From positions 930,001 to 994,000 of the forward strand of contig NZ_JAUSWY010000001.1 in the NCBI RefSeq assembly GCF_030815585.1: a stretch of DNA of 64,000 nt, given 5' to 3'. Under the pieces are notes generated by a model. That model did not search any database. It saw only the letters and a list, made by a program, of their open reading frames with translations, and was not told where the DNA came from. Numbering within the stretch: position 1 is the first letter of the stretch; each line of letters starts with the position of its first letter. The stretch is from Arthrobacter pascens. Lineage in GTDB: Bacteria; Actinomycetota; Actinomycetes; Actinomycetales; Micrococcaceae. Of this stretch, positions 26,669 through 35,387 are shown piece after piece. The position numbers and the translations under genes were made by a program.

Positions 26669-27469
26669 ATGGGGATAACAATGGACGATCTTGGAGTAGC
26701 AGTAGTAATCGAAGATGACGTGGATATTCGCAACCTTCTGGAGGGCGTTCTGACTCAGGCAGGTTTTGAGGTCCACACCGCCGTTGACGGGCGGGAGGGC
26801 GTAGAAGTTGTGCGGCATAAGCAAGCCAGCGTGGTCACGTTGGACATCGGCCTCCCTGACATTGATGGGTTTGAAGTGCTACGGCGGATCCGCTATTTCA
26901 GCGATGCCTACGTGGTGATGCTGACTGGCAGGACCGAAGAGCCGGACCTCCTGTCGGCGCTGAACGCGGGAGCGGACGATTACATCGCCAAACCGTTCAG
27001 GCCACGCGAGCTTCGGGCGAGGCTGGCGGCGATGATGCGCCGGCCCCGCCACGAGGTCAACGGTGAGGTACAGGTGCCAGCAGCGTGGACGGCAACTCCT
27101 GCTGCCGCTGCGTCCGTGGTGGATCCCGGCGTCTTTCAGCACAACGGGCTGACGCTGGATTCCAGAACCCGCTCTGTCGTAGTCCGCGGTGAACAACTGG
27201 GGCTGACCCGAAGCGAGTTTGATCTCTTACACGAACTGTTAAAGGGTGGCGGTGCGGTTTCCACCAGGGCTGATCTCGTGCGTGCGGTGAGGGGAGACTT
27301 CTACGAGGACGACACCTACATCAGCGAAGCCGATGAGCGGGCGGTAGAAGTGCACATCGGTAACCTGCGGCGCAAGCTTCAGGAGGACCCGCTGTCTCCA
27401 CGCTGGCTTCAGACAGTGCGTGGGGTCGGATATCGGCTGGCGCCGAAGAGCCCGGATCAGCAGGGCTAG
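26669..27469 (+). CDS. OmpR/PhoB-family response regulator
   Basis: 266 residues. The receiver domain has acidic Asp16/Asp17, phosphorylation site Asp59 in TLDIGLPDIDG, Thr86 and Lys108 in GADDYIAKPF. A linker of about 35 residues leads to a C-terminal winged-helix DNA-binding domain ending VEVHIGNLRRKL and RTVRGVGYRLAP-like sequence. An ATG four codons downstream (26681) is an alternative start. It is divergent from the histidine kinase and convergent with the Hpt-like gene, 13 bases from it. Control of the flanking surface genes is inferred from position. Confidence 0.93.
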   Translation: MGITMDDLGVAVVIEDDVDIRNLLEGVLTQAGFEVHTAVDGREGVEVVRHKQASVVTLDIGLPDIDGFEVLRRIRYFSDAYVVMLTGRTEEPDLLSALNAGADDYIAKPFRPRELRARLAAMMRRPRHEVNGEVQVPAAWTATPAAAASVVDPGVFQHNGLTLDSRTRSVVVRGEQLGLTRSEFDLLHELLKGGGAVSTRADLVRAVRGDFYEDDTYISEADERAVEVHIGNLRRKLQEDPLSPRWLQTVRGVGYRLAPKSPDQQG

Positions 27470-27482
27470 GGGCAGGCTGGAC

Positions 27483-27947
27483 CTAACCGTTCTTCAGGAT
27501 GTAATTGTCTTGGAGTTCCGAGACGGTCCGGTCGCCGTTATGGGCGACTCGTTCCATAAGTTCCTGGCCTCGGCCAAAGTCGCCCTGACGAATCACCTTT
27601 TCCAGGATCTCCGCGAGCCGTGCCAGACGGACGCCACCAACCATGGCAGACGTAATCTTCAAGCTGATGATCGCGTCAAGGGCCGCCGCTCCGTCCTCGC
27701 TTTGCACCGCAGCGGCCAGCCGGGCGCAACGCTGATCCCACATGGCCGCGTAGTCGCGGGCGAAGCGGACAGCAAGTTCTGATCCGTTCAGCTGGTCTTC
27801 CAGGTCCTCAAGAATGCTGGCATCGACCAAGGGGAGCAGTTCTTCGACGTCAGGAGATATTCCAGCATCCGCACCGAGCCGCGACCCCGCCGACGAGGTG
27901 TCCGCGGGGACACCTCCATCGCTGGTGCCGGGCTGTGGAATGTTCAT
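27483..27947 (-). CDS. Hpt-like phosphotransfer protein lacking the active histidine
   Basis: 154 residues. The C-terminal half has the helical layout of an Hpt domain: DLEDQLNGSELAVRFARDYA, then the segment AIISLKITSAMVGGVRLA (residues 92-109). In active Hpt proteins this reads aHsLKgssamvGa. Here Ile94 stands where His is required, and the following Gly is also lost (Ile98). A phosphorelay role is therefore unlikely; it may bind a receiver or kinase without phosphotransfer. It follows tadC on the same strand and ends beside the response regulator. Confidence 0.7.
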   Translation of the reverse strand: MNIPQPGTSDGGVPADTSSAGSRLGADAGISPDVEELLPLVDASILEDLEDQLNGSELAVRFARDYAAMWDQRCARLAAAVQSEDGAAALDAIISLKITSAMVGGVRLARLAEILEKVIRQGDFGRGQELMERVAHNGDRTVSELQDNYILKNG

Positions 27948-28040
27948 GGCCTAAGGCTACTTCCTGATTATTTCGAAAATCTGGATTTAGGGAGATCCTG
28001 TGGAAACCTTGCGGGATCATTGACGCTTGAGGATCCCATG

Positions 28041-28925
28041 TCACTTAGCGCTGAACGTCATAACGGCATTGATGACAGCCGGGCCCAGAATTGCAATAAA
28101 AAGCACCGGGAAAATGAAGAACAGAAGGGGAAACAGGATCATCACCGGAAGCTTCATGGCTTTCTCCTCCGCCCGCTGGCGCCGCTTCACGCGCATCACC
28201 TTCGCCTGGACCCTGAGGACACGGCTGATGGCAATGCCATAGGTATCTGCTTGAACGATGGCTTGGACAAAGCTACGGAGCTCCGGAAGGCTGGTCCGCT
28301 CGGCGAGGGCCAGATAAGATTCCCGGCGGCTACGGCCAACCTGCATGTCCTGCAGGGTCCGTACCAGTTCTTCCGCGAGCGGGCCCTTTCCGTTCTCGCC
28401 AGCTCGAGCCATGGCCCCCTCGAAACCAAGGCCGGCTTCCACCGAGATAAGCATTTGATCCAGGGTGTTGGCCAGTTCCAGTTGCATAACCTTCTGCCGT
28501 TCCTGTCCCTTGCTGTAGAGAAGGAGGTCCGGAATGAAGTAGCCCAAGATCAGGACAAACAGTCCCGCGAGCTTCATAATCGGCGTCGTGCCTACCGAGC
28601 TGAGCCAGAGCCCCACGAGGCCCCCCGCCAGACCGAGGACGGGTTTCGCCGCAAGTACCCGGCCAAGCGGAAGGTTCGCGGGGCGGCCGGCCAGGGAAAG
28701 CAGGTGGTCGAGCTTCTGCACATAGCCGGCAGGAGTGATGCGGCGGCCGATCTTCTCCAGCGGACCGCTGCTGGTTATCTTTTCTGCTTCGGCCCGGTGG
28801 GCGCCACGGGACAAAATATCGCGGGCAACAGCCTGGCCCTTTTTGTCCGTGGAAAGCAGAGACCAGGCAAGATAGCCGAGCGGCAGGCAAATAAGGAGGA
28901 GGGCGAGAAGTATCAAAGGGCTCAT
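28041..28925 (-). CDS. tadC: Tad pilus inner-membrane platform protein TadC
   Basis: 294 residues of the GspF/TadC family. There is one helix at the N-terminus, two in the middle and one at the C-terminus. The conserved cytoplasmic segment LGFEGAMARAGENGKGPLAEE and the RAEEKAMKLPVMILFPLLFF end are visible. With TadB it forms the membrane platform on which the ATPase TadA assembles Flp pilin. It starts 9 bases after tadB. The Hpt-like gene follows after 93 bases. Confidence 0.9.
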   Translation of the reverse strand: MSPLILLALLLICLPLGYLAWSLLSTDKKGQAVARDILSRGAHRAEAEKITSSGPLEKIGRRITPAGYVQKLDHLLSLAGRPANLPLGRVLAAKPVLGLAGGLVGLWLSSVGTTPIMKLAGLFVLILGYFIPDLLLYSKGQERQKVMQLELANTLDQMLISVEAGLGFEGAMARAGENGKGPLAEELVRTLQDMQVGRSRRESYLALAERTSLPELRSFVQAIVQADTYGIAISRVLRVQAKVMRVKRRQRAEEKAMKLPVMILFPLLFFIFPVLFIAILGPAVINAVMTFSAK

Positions 28926-28934
28926 GGTTTTGGC

Positions 28935-29867
28935 TCAGAACTTCAGGTCGATGATCTTGCGCATCCAGAGACCACCGATAGTCATCATGATGATCGAGGC
29001 GACGATCATGATCCAGCCCAGGACGGTGGAAACCATCTTGTCCATGTAACCCGGGCTAACCATCATGAGCATGGCCACGATACCAACGGGGAGCGCCATG
29101 AGTATGTAGGCGGAGAATTTTCCCTCCGCTGCGAGGGATTTGATGTGGCCCTTGATCTCGTTGCGCTCGCGGATGGTCTCGTTGACTTGGTCCAGGACTT
29201 CAGCCAAGTTGCCGCCCACCTCCCGGTTGATCTGGATGGCCTGAGAGATCCAGACGAAGTCTTCGTTCTGCATGCGTGCGGCAGTGTCGTTGAGCGAAAC
29301 GAGCAGGTCCCGCCCGAGACTGGTCTCCGAAACGATCCGGCGCATCTCCTCGGAGGTTGGAGCCTGTGATTCGTTGGCGGCGGCGTCAACGGCACGCAGG
29401 ATGCTGTGTCCCGCCCGCAGGCTGCCGGACAGTAACTGCAGCGTGTCGCCCAGCTGGTCACCAAACTTTGTCCGCCTCTTGCCCGTGCGGAAGCCGATCA
29501 CTAAATGGCCAACGAACGGTGCCGCGATCACCAGAAGGATGGCCAAGAGGGGTCCGGCGACGACGAGGCCAACCAGGGCCCCTACGAAGGCACCGATGAT
29601 CACCAGGAGCAGGAAATCCGCCTGGCTCAGGCGCAAACCTGCATTTTCAAGAATTTCCCGGTTGAAGAAGCGGACATTGCGCTTGGCGAGGAAACGCTCC
29701 AATCCTTGGACCGCGGATCCGGCGAAGCGCGTCAGCTGGGAATCTGACTCGGTGCGGAAAGGCTGACGGCGGTCCATCGGCACGGAAGGGGTGCGGGGGA
29801 TCATCACCGCGACCCCTGCGAGGGCGACTGCGCCAACCACGAGGATGATTCCAAATGTGAGGACCAC
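28935..29867 (-). CDS. tadB: Tad pilus inner-membrane platform protein TadB
   Basis: 310 residues from a GTG at 29867, one base after the tadA stop. The longer upstream frame overlaps tadA and lacks homology. N-terminal helix VLTFGIILVVGAVALAGVAV, a central helix pair (LVIIGAFVGALVGLVVAGPL), and the GspF-like domain with LRAGHSILRAVDAAANESQAP, then C-terminal helices. Partner of TadC in the pilus platform. Confidence 0.9.
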   Translation of the reverse strand: MVLTFGIILVVGAVALAGVAVMIPRTPSVPMDRRQPFRTESDSQLTRFAGSAVQGLERFLAKRNVRFFNREILENAGLRLSQADFLLLVIIGAFVGALVGLVVAGPLLAILLVIAAPFVGHLVIGFRTGKRRTKFGDQLGDTLQLLSGSLRAGHSILRAVDAAANESQAPTSEEMRRIVSETSLGRDLLVSLNDTAARMQNEDFVWISQAIQINREVGGNLAEVLDQVNETIRERNEIKGHIKSLAAEGKFSAYILMALPVGIVAMLMMVSPGYMDKMVSTVLGWIMIVASIIMMTIGGLWMRKIIDLKF

Positions 29868-29868
29868 G

Positions 29869-31434
29869 TCAGTGCCTCCCGCTGGAGGCCAAGGGGGCGC
29901 CGAACACGCCTGCCGATACGTGGATGCCCAAGTCCTCGAAGCGGTCGATGAACCGTGGACGAATGCCTGTAGGGATGGGAGAGCCGAGGAACCGTCCGTG
30001 CTGGTCCACACCGGCCGAGTAGTCGAAGACGAAGGCGTCCTGGAGGGTGACGATGTCGCCCTCCATGCCCTGGACCTCGGTCACATGCGTGATGCGCCGG
30101 GTACCGTCCCTTAGACGGGAGATCTGGATGATCAGGTTGACCGCAGATGCGATCTGTTCGCGAATGGCCCGTAGAGGCAGATCCATGCCCGCCATGAGGA
30201 CCAGGGTCTCCAAACGTGCAACGGCGTCGCGCGGGGAGTTGGAGTGGACCGTGGAAAGCGAGCCGTCGTGGCCCGTGTTCATCGCCTGGAGCATGTCCAG
30301 GGATTCTCCGCCACGGACCTCACCCACCACGATGCGGTCAGGACGCATACGGAGCGAATTCCTGAGCAGTTCACGGATTGTCACTTCGCCCTTGCCCTCG
30401 GTGTTCGGTGGCCGGCTTTCCAGACGGACCACGTGGTCCTGCTGCATCTGGAGTTCAACGGCGTCCTCGATGGTCACGATGCGCTCGTCGGCCGGGAGGA
30501 ACGATGAAAGAACGTTAAGCAGCGTGGTCTTACCGGTACCGGTACCGCCGGAGACGATGATGTTCAGCTTGGCCTTGACGCAGGCGTTGAGCAGTTCCGC
30601 CATTTCCGGGGTGAGAGTTCCGAAGTCGATCAGGTTCTTCACCGTCAGGGGAACTTTGCTGAACTTACGGATGGTTAGCGAAGACCCGCCGACGGCCAGC
30701 GGAGGGATCACGGCATTCACACGGGAGCCGTCTTCCAGGCGCGCATCAACCAGGGGGGACGACTCATCGATGCGCCGTCCCACCTTGGAAACGATTCGCT
30801 CGATGACCTTGCGCAGGTGATCCTCCGAGCCGAACCGGGATTCGGTCAGAGTCAGCTGGCCCTTGCGCTCCACATAGATCTGGTCCATCCGGTTCACCAT
30901 GATTTCGGTGACCGCCGGATCGTCCAGCAGGCGCTGCAACGGGCCGTAGCCGAGCACGTCGTCGGCCACGTCGGCGACGAGACGGGAACGCTCGTCAGCC
31001 GTCAACGGAACCTGCTCCGCGTCGATGATGCGGCTGAGTTCCTCACGGGCCGTGCTTCGCAGCTCCTTCTCGGTGATGGTGGAGTCGTTGAATCGGGCTC
31101 CCATCCGCTCGAAGAGGGCGGTCGCCGCCCTCTGCTTGAGGGCGGCGAACGCATCCACCGGCTGTTGGGTCTTGGCCTTGAAGACATCGTGTTGCTCAGC
31201 CAACAGCTGGAGAGGCTTCGCTGCCGGCTCCTGACGCCCTGTTGTCGGCTGGCCGCCTTCACGGCGGATCGAAGGAGTGGTTGCCGCCGTTTGTGCGTGC
31301 GTGGCAGGTAGGGTCCCTCCGGTATTCGGCAGAAGCGCTGTCACTGCGGGGGCACCCGGGGTGGGGGCTGCGGCAGGGACAGCGGCAGGCTGGGACTTCG
31401 CCTGGGCCGCCTGGATGCGTTCGGACAGCTTCAT
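29869..31434 (-). CDS. tadA: Tad pilus assembly ATPase TadA/CpaF
   Basis: 521 residues. A Pro/Ala-rich N-terminal region of about 80 residues precedes the CpaF-type secretion ATPase. Walker A GGTGTGKT is at residues 296-303, and the Asp box VTIEDAVELQ and the GEVRGGESLDMLQAMNTGHDG region follow. It powers extension of the Flp pilus from the cytoplasmic face. It starts one base before the tadZ stop region ends, so the genes are contiguous. Confidence 0.95.
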   Translation of the reverse strand: MKLSERIQAAQAKSQPAAVPAAAPTPGAPAVTALLPNTGGTLPATHAQTAATTPSIRREGGQPTTGRQEPAAKPLQLLAEQHDVFKAKTQQPVDAFAALKQRAATALFERMGARFNDSTITEKELRSTAREELSRIIDAEQVPLTADERSRLVADVADDVLGYGPLQRLLDDPAVTEIMVNRMDQIYVERKGQLTLTESRFGSEDHLRKVIERIVSKVGRRIDESSPLVDARLEDGSRVNAVIPPLAVGGSSLTIRKFSKVPLTVKNLIDFGTLTPEMAELLNACVKAKLNIIVSGGTGTGKTTLLNVLSSFLPADERIVTIEDAVELQMQQDHVVRLESRPPNTEGKGEVTIRELLRNSLRMRPDRIVVGEVRGGESLDMLQAMNTGHDGSLSTVHSNSPRDAVARLETLVLMAGMDLPLRAIREQIASAVNLIIQISRLRDGTRRITHVTEVQGMEGDIVTLQDAFVFDYSAGVDQHGRFLGSPIPTGIRPRFIDRFEDLGIHVSAGVFGAPLASSGRH

Positions 31435-32628
31435 CTAGACCACCACCCGGCGGTGGCTTTGCCGCTGGATCTTTGCCTGCCCGGCAGCGCTGAAACGCTC
31501 CACGAGCTGGCTGAGTCCCTTGACAGCGGGATCCTTTTTGGCTTCCTGAAGAACGGGAACGCCACGGTTGGTGGAGAACGCCACGGCACGGGACCTTGGC
31601 ACGCTGACATCGACAGGAGCACCAATGGTTGATTCGATGTCCTGAACAGAAAGCCCGCATTTAGCGTCCGCCATGTTCAGGACCACGTGCCGCCCCTCGG
31701 GGAGAATGTCGAGCTGGCGAAGGATGTCCAATCCGGAGCGCAGGCCGCGGACGCTGGGGATGTCCATGGCGCTGACCCAGACGACGTCGGTGCAGGCCTC
31801 CATGGCCGCCAGCCCGATCTCCGGCAAGCCGGGGGCGGTGTCAACAACCACGAATTGGAATTCTTCCGCCAGCTGTTCCAGCAGCCGGGTGACCTGCTCG
31901 GGTGCGATATGGTCGGCTTCAACAGGGTTATCAGGTGCGCACAGGGCGTAAATGCTCGAGGGGTGCACCGTGAGGAAGGCCTTGAGCACCAGGGTGTCCT
32001 GGCTGGCCGCGGGGGAGACGGCGTCCGTGACAGTGTGCTCCGGGCTGAGGTAGAGCCCGGAGGCAACGTCGCCGAACTGCAGATCGAGGTCCACCACCAC
32101 TACGCTCATCGGCGCCACTTTGCCCAGGCCGACGGCGAGATTGGTTGCGATGGTGGTTTTCCCGACACCGCCTTTCGGGGAGAAAACGCCGATCACCCGT
32201 CCTTTGCCGCTCTGGGCCTGCTGCGGCTGGCCTGCGCGGTGGCGGCTGGCGAAGGACTGGCAGGCACGCTCCAACAGCACCCGCAGCTGGGCGGGCTCCG
32301 CGGACGGGCTGAGGATGTCACGCACACCGGCACGCATGGCATGCAGGATGAGCTCCGGGTCAGGCTCGCTAACCAGGAGAACCGTAAGGTCAGGTAGCTG
32401 GACGTCGAGCACGGTGGCCAGGCGGAGTGCCTCATCAATGGGTACATCCGGTCCCAGGATGAGGACCTCCGGCTGTTCCTGGTTGAGCTGTGCGAACAAG
32501 TCGTACGGGCCTGCGGGTAGGACGTTCGTGAAGAATGTCTGGACACCGCCTTGGAGACCGCCCGCCACTGCCTGCCGCAACCGGCTGTCAAAATCCGCAT
32601 TTGGTGTGATCAGGACGAAGCGGCTCAC
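31435..32628 (-). CDS. tadZ: Tad pilus localisation ATPase TadZ/CpaE
   Basis: 397 residues. The N-terminal half is receiver-like but atypical; the C-terminal half is a ParA/MinD-type ATPase with deviant Walker A FSPKGGVGKTT near residue 156 and VVVDTAPGLPEIGL. Members of this family place the Tad apparatus in the cell. Overlaps the end of cpaB by four bases and abuts tadA. Confidence 0.92.
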   Translation of the reverse strand: MSRFVLITPNADFDSRLRQAVAGGLQGGVQTFFTNVLPAGPYDLFAQLNQEQPEVLILGPDVPIDEALRLATVLDVQLPDLTVLLVSEPDPELILHAMRAGVRDILSPSAEPAQLRVLLERACQSFASRHRAGQPQQAQSGKGRVIGVFSPKGGVGKTTIATNLAVGLGKVAPMSVVVVDLDLQFGDVASGLYLSPEHTVTDAVSPAASQDTLVLKAFLTVHPSSIYALCAPDNPVEADHIAPEQVTRLLEQLAEEFQFVVVDTAPGLPEIGLAAMEACTDVVWVSAMDIPSVRGLRSGLDILRQLDILPEGRHVVLNMADAKCGLSVQDIESTIGAPVDVSVPRSRAVAFSTNRGVPVLQEAKKDPAVKGLSQLVERFSAAGQAKIQRQSHRRVVV

Positions 32629-33416
32629 TTGTAGACCTCGCTCCGCTGAATGATCCGGGGGCCGCTGTCAGTGGCGTCGATGGGTTCCTTGCTGAGCCAC
32701 ATTTTGGCGTACTCCGCGGCGAAGACGATCTTGGCTGCGTCAACATCAGTGACGGCAACAGTCAGCATGAGGGAACCCGTTGGCAGGGTGGTGTCCTGCG
32801 GGTCGGCTGCGTTAGGGTCAGCGCTCGCCGTCGGCGCGGGGGCGGCTTTTGGCGTTGCTACGGGCGCCCGCTGGACGGCCGTGACGAGTGCCTTGCGGAC
32901 GGTCAGCTTGGTGGTTTCCTTGTCGGCCTTGGCCTCCAGGCCACCTGTGTCCATGGACACGAAGATGCCCACATGGTCGCCGGGGGCTAGCCGGCCACCA
33001 ACCACGCGGTCCGGTTCAAGCTGGAAGGAGACTTCCTGCAGGCCGGCCGGAACTTCCACCGATCCTTGCGTTTTGAGTTCATCTGGAGCGATCAGGCGCT
33101 CGGCCACAAGCTGTTCGCCTGGTACGAGGTCCACGGCAGCCACCTTGCCCGTTGAGGCGTCAAGGGACTTGAGGGACGAGTCAGTCACTGCTGCTGCCGG
33201 AAGTTGCTCCGTTGCCAACGAGGCCGCCATGGATTCCACCGGAGTGCCTGCGGGAATGGCCGTCTTCACAACCAGGACCGCCACGGGCTCGAGGTTCTTA
33301 ACGGCCCGCTGGTCCGCGCCCTGGGCATAAGACATAACCAACATGGCGCCGACGATGGCGAGGACGATGGCCGCGATCCCGGCTACTAGGCGTGACTTCA
33401 CGTCAGGGTTCTCCAA
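32625..33416 (-). CDS. cpaB: Pilus assembly protein CpaB/RcpC
   Basis: 263 residues. One N-terminal membrane helix (LVAGIAAIVLAIVGAMLVMS), then a SAF domain with VKTAIPAGTPVESM and the PGEQLVAERL segment. A CpaB-type C-terminal domain follows, containing LEPDRVVGGRLAPGDHVGIF. A low-complexity Ala/Pro/Thr insert is near residues 193-210. In didermic bacteria CpaB helps the outer-membrane pore; in a monoderm it may act in the wall. The start overlaps the end of tadG by 14 bases. Confidence 0.88.
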   Translation of the reverse strand: MENPDVKSRLVAGIAAIVLAIVGAMLVMSYAQGADQRAVKNLEPVAVLVVKTAIPAGTPVESMAASLATEQLPAAAVTDSSLKSLDASTGKVAAVDLVPGEQLVAERLIAPDELKTQGSVEVPAGLQEVSFQLEPDRVVGGRLAPGDHVGIFVSMDTGGLEAKADKETTKLTVRKALVTAVQRAPVATPKAAPAPTASADPNAADPQDTTLPTGSLMLTVAVTDVDAAKIVFAAEYAKMWLSKEPIDATDSGPRIIQRSEVYK

Positions 33417-34392
33417 TTGTGAGGCGGACTACAGACGTCCCGTAGTCGGGGGTGTTGCCGAGTTCAAGGGCTTTGCTCAGCGAGACGTACTCCACGAAAT
33501 GCCCGCGAAGGCATTTGTTGCAAATCTGGCCGCCGGATATTTGCCAACTTGCGCTGGCAAAGTGGTAGGCGGTTACGTGAAAGGCTGCGAAGCCCTTGAT
33601 GTAGTATTCACCCCCGGAGCCAGTCCCTGCCGCGACGGCGTAGAGGGGCAGAAGCACGGTTTGATTGTTCATCTTGCTTAGGTCGTCCGCGGTGCACACG
33701 GAAGGCATGCTGGCACCGGGATCGCTGTAAACCCAGGTTCCTTCATGGTCGGCAGTGCCGACGGTCACAGTGATGCCGCATTCGCCATCCGTTTCGCCAT
33801 CCCTTGAATCCTTCAGCCAACCAAATCCGCCTGGAATTCCCCCGCAGCCGTTGACTGCCAACTCAAGCACTTGCTCGCTTCCCACGCCGGCTGCAGCATC
33901 CAGGTTGAACTTGCATGCAGCAATTGCCAGCGGCAGGATCACGGGGCCCTTTGACGGTGTGCCCCACTGAACGCTCGAAGTGGCTGATACCTCGGCGCTG
34001 GGGATGCCGAGGACACCCGCGAAGAAAAGCGAGACGCTGTTCGTGGCGCCGCCGGCTTCTTTCGCACCTGTTGTCACCCGGACCGTGCCGTTATCCTTGT
34101 CGAGGTCGATGGACTTCATGTTGCTCAGCCCATCCACCGAATTCAAATTGGCGAAGTCTGCAGCCAGCGGAGATATTTCGGAGCAGTTCGTATCCGCCTT
34201 ATCCTTGGCGCATTTCTGGGCCACCATCAAGGCCGCTGCGTCTGCGCCGTTTTGCAGTTGCGCGCGTTCGGAGTAGAGCTTGGCGACGTCAATGGAGATG
34301 GCCGCGAAACCGAGCAGCACCACCATGAGTATGGCGACGATGACGGCGGTCCCGCCGCGTTCCCTATCGGTTGGTTCTGCTATCCGCCGCAC
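33403..34392 (-). CDS. tadG: TadG-like pseudopilin/cell-surface protein
   Basis: 329 residues from GTG 34392, inside the last codons of tadE; the longer upstream frame overlaps tadE and is not used. It starts with RRIAEPTDRERGGTAVIVAI, a class III prepilin-like region, and one helix AVIVAILMVVLLGFAAISID. The exported part contains an LYSERAQLQNGADAAAL segment typical of TadG, and at least seven Cys, suggesting disulfides. The role is pilus-associated minor component or initiation. Confidence 0.85.
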   Translation of the reverse strand: MRRIAEPTDRERGGTAVIVAILMVVLLGFAAISIDVAKLYSERAQLQNGADAAALMVAQKCAKDKADTNCSEISPLAADFANLNSVDGLSNMKSIDLDKDNGTVRVTTGAKEAGGATNSVSLFFAGVLGIPSAEVSATSSVQWGTPSKGPVILPLAIAACKFNLDAAAGVGSEQVLELAVNGCGGIPGGFGWLKDSRDGETDGECGITVTVGTADHEGTWVYSDPGASMPSVCTADDLSKMNNQTVLLPLYAVAAGTGSGGEYYIKGFAAFHVTAYHFASASWQISGGQICNKCLRGHFVEYVSLSKALELGNTPDYGTSVVRLTIGEP

Positions 34393-34787
34393 AGCATGGT
34401 TCCCTTCCCTGTCATGGCGAACGGGCCTGCGATTCCGGTTATGGTGGGAAGCGTGTAGTGAACAACAACTGAGATTTGCGGGACTGCTGCACCGGGGGTA
34501 ACAGGGCAACTTGATGGATTAAAATCAATATTTGCTGCTGTAAGCGTGGCACCGAAAGTAATTGCTTTGTTTGCTGCCGCAAGCGCGGCGGCCTTCTTCT
34601 CGCTGACAGGTATCGCGCTATTGCTGATCGCCATGGAACGGACGGACTCACGCGCTGCATTCGTAAGTGACATCTGCACGTTGTAGGCGCGACCGAACTC
34701 CATGATGCCTAAGAACAGCATGATGAGGATAGGTGCCAAAAGCGCGAACTCAACCGCGACAGCGCCGCGTTCGGATGTTCGCCACAT
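34380..34787 (-). CDS. tadE: TadE-like minor pseudopilin
   Basis: 135 residues. It starts MWRTSERGAVAVEFALLAPI: the processing site is probably after Gly8, with Glu13 at position +5 of the mature protein, followed by a single helix. The C-terminal region holds two Cys (SSCPVTP and TMLCGG) that may form a disulfide. TadE proteins are needed for Flp pilus assembly. Its last codons overlap the GTG start of tadG. Confidence 0.88.
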   Translation of the reverse strand: MWRTSERGAVAVEFALLAPILIMLFLGIMEFGRAYNVQMSLTNAARESVRSMAISNSAIPVSEKKAAALAAANKAITFGATLTAANIDFNPSSCPVTPGAAVPQISVVVHYTLPTITGIAGPFAMTGKGTMLCGG

Positions 34788-34901
34788 GGCGTCACCTTCC
34801 TCAAAGCGTATTGGCCACGAAATGTGAGTCGGGTGGCGGAGGCTGTTGAGGCCTCCGCCACCCGTCCACAGGTTACGAGGTAGAGAGCGTGGCTGCCTCG
34901 A

Positions 34902-35168
34902 TTAAGCCGCGCATTTGGCGTCAACCGCAGCGACAGCCCCAGCTCCAGCGGCGTCAGCGGGGACAGCGGCCACAGCGGGAACAAATGCTTTACCGGAGAC
35001 GGAGCACTGAGCCTTGATGAAGGTCTCTTTCATGCTGCCACCCAGCAGCGTGACAGCGGCAATGATGACGACGGCGATGAGGGCGACCATGATGCCGTAT
35101 TCGACGGCGGTCGCACCCTTTTCATCGCGGTGAAGGCGGGCAGAGACGTTCGTGTAGAGAGAAAGCAT
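34902..35168 (-). CDS. flp: Flp-type major pilin with long Ala-rich tail
   Basis: 88 residues, long for a Flp pilin (usually 50-65). The leader is MLSLYTNVSARLHRDEKG, cleaved after Gly18 to give ATAVEYGIMVALIAVV with Glu23 at +5, then a single helix. After the helix come Cys55 and a 30-residue tail rich in Ala, Val and Pro, ending with Cys86, so a disulfide-closed C-terminal loop is possible. CAGGAG precedes the ATG. It is the main fibre subunit of the Tad pilus and lies at the head of the assembly genes, after the prepilin peptidase. Confidence 0.92.
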   Translation of the reverse strand: MLSLYTNVSARLHRDEKGATAVEYGIMVALIAVVIIAAVTLLGGSMKETFIKAQCSVSGKAFVPAVAAVPADAAGAGAVAAVDAKCAA

Positions 35169-35387
35169 TTTGAACTCCTGAGCGAGTGAAGGGAAGCTGG
35201 TCCGTCACCAGCTCTGTAAAATAGAATGCAACGAGATTTCCCCTGGAAGTACGGAATTTGCCATTTCCTGTGTAAAGCTTTCCCAAGCTGTGCATTTCCT
35301 GCGGTTTCACTGCGCCAACCTTGCATTTGCCTACTTTTCCCGTGTACAAAAGGTCCTCTTCCATCCTGCGGGATCCGTGAGGTCCGG

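Noticed and set aside
28020..29369. A 449-residue plus-strand open frame opposite tadC and tadB
   Set aside because: His/Asp/Gln-rich translation typical of an antisense shadow; the minus-strand genes show clear TadB/TadC homology and coupling.
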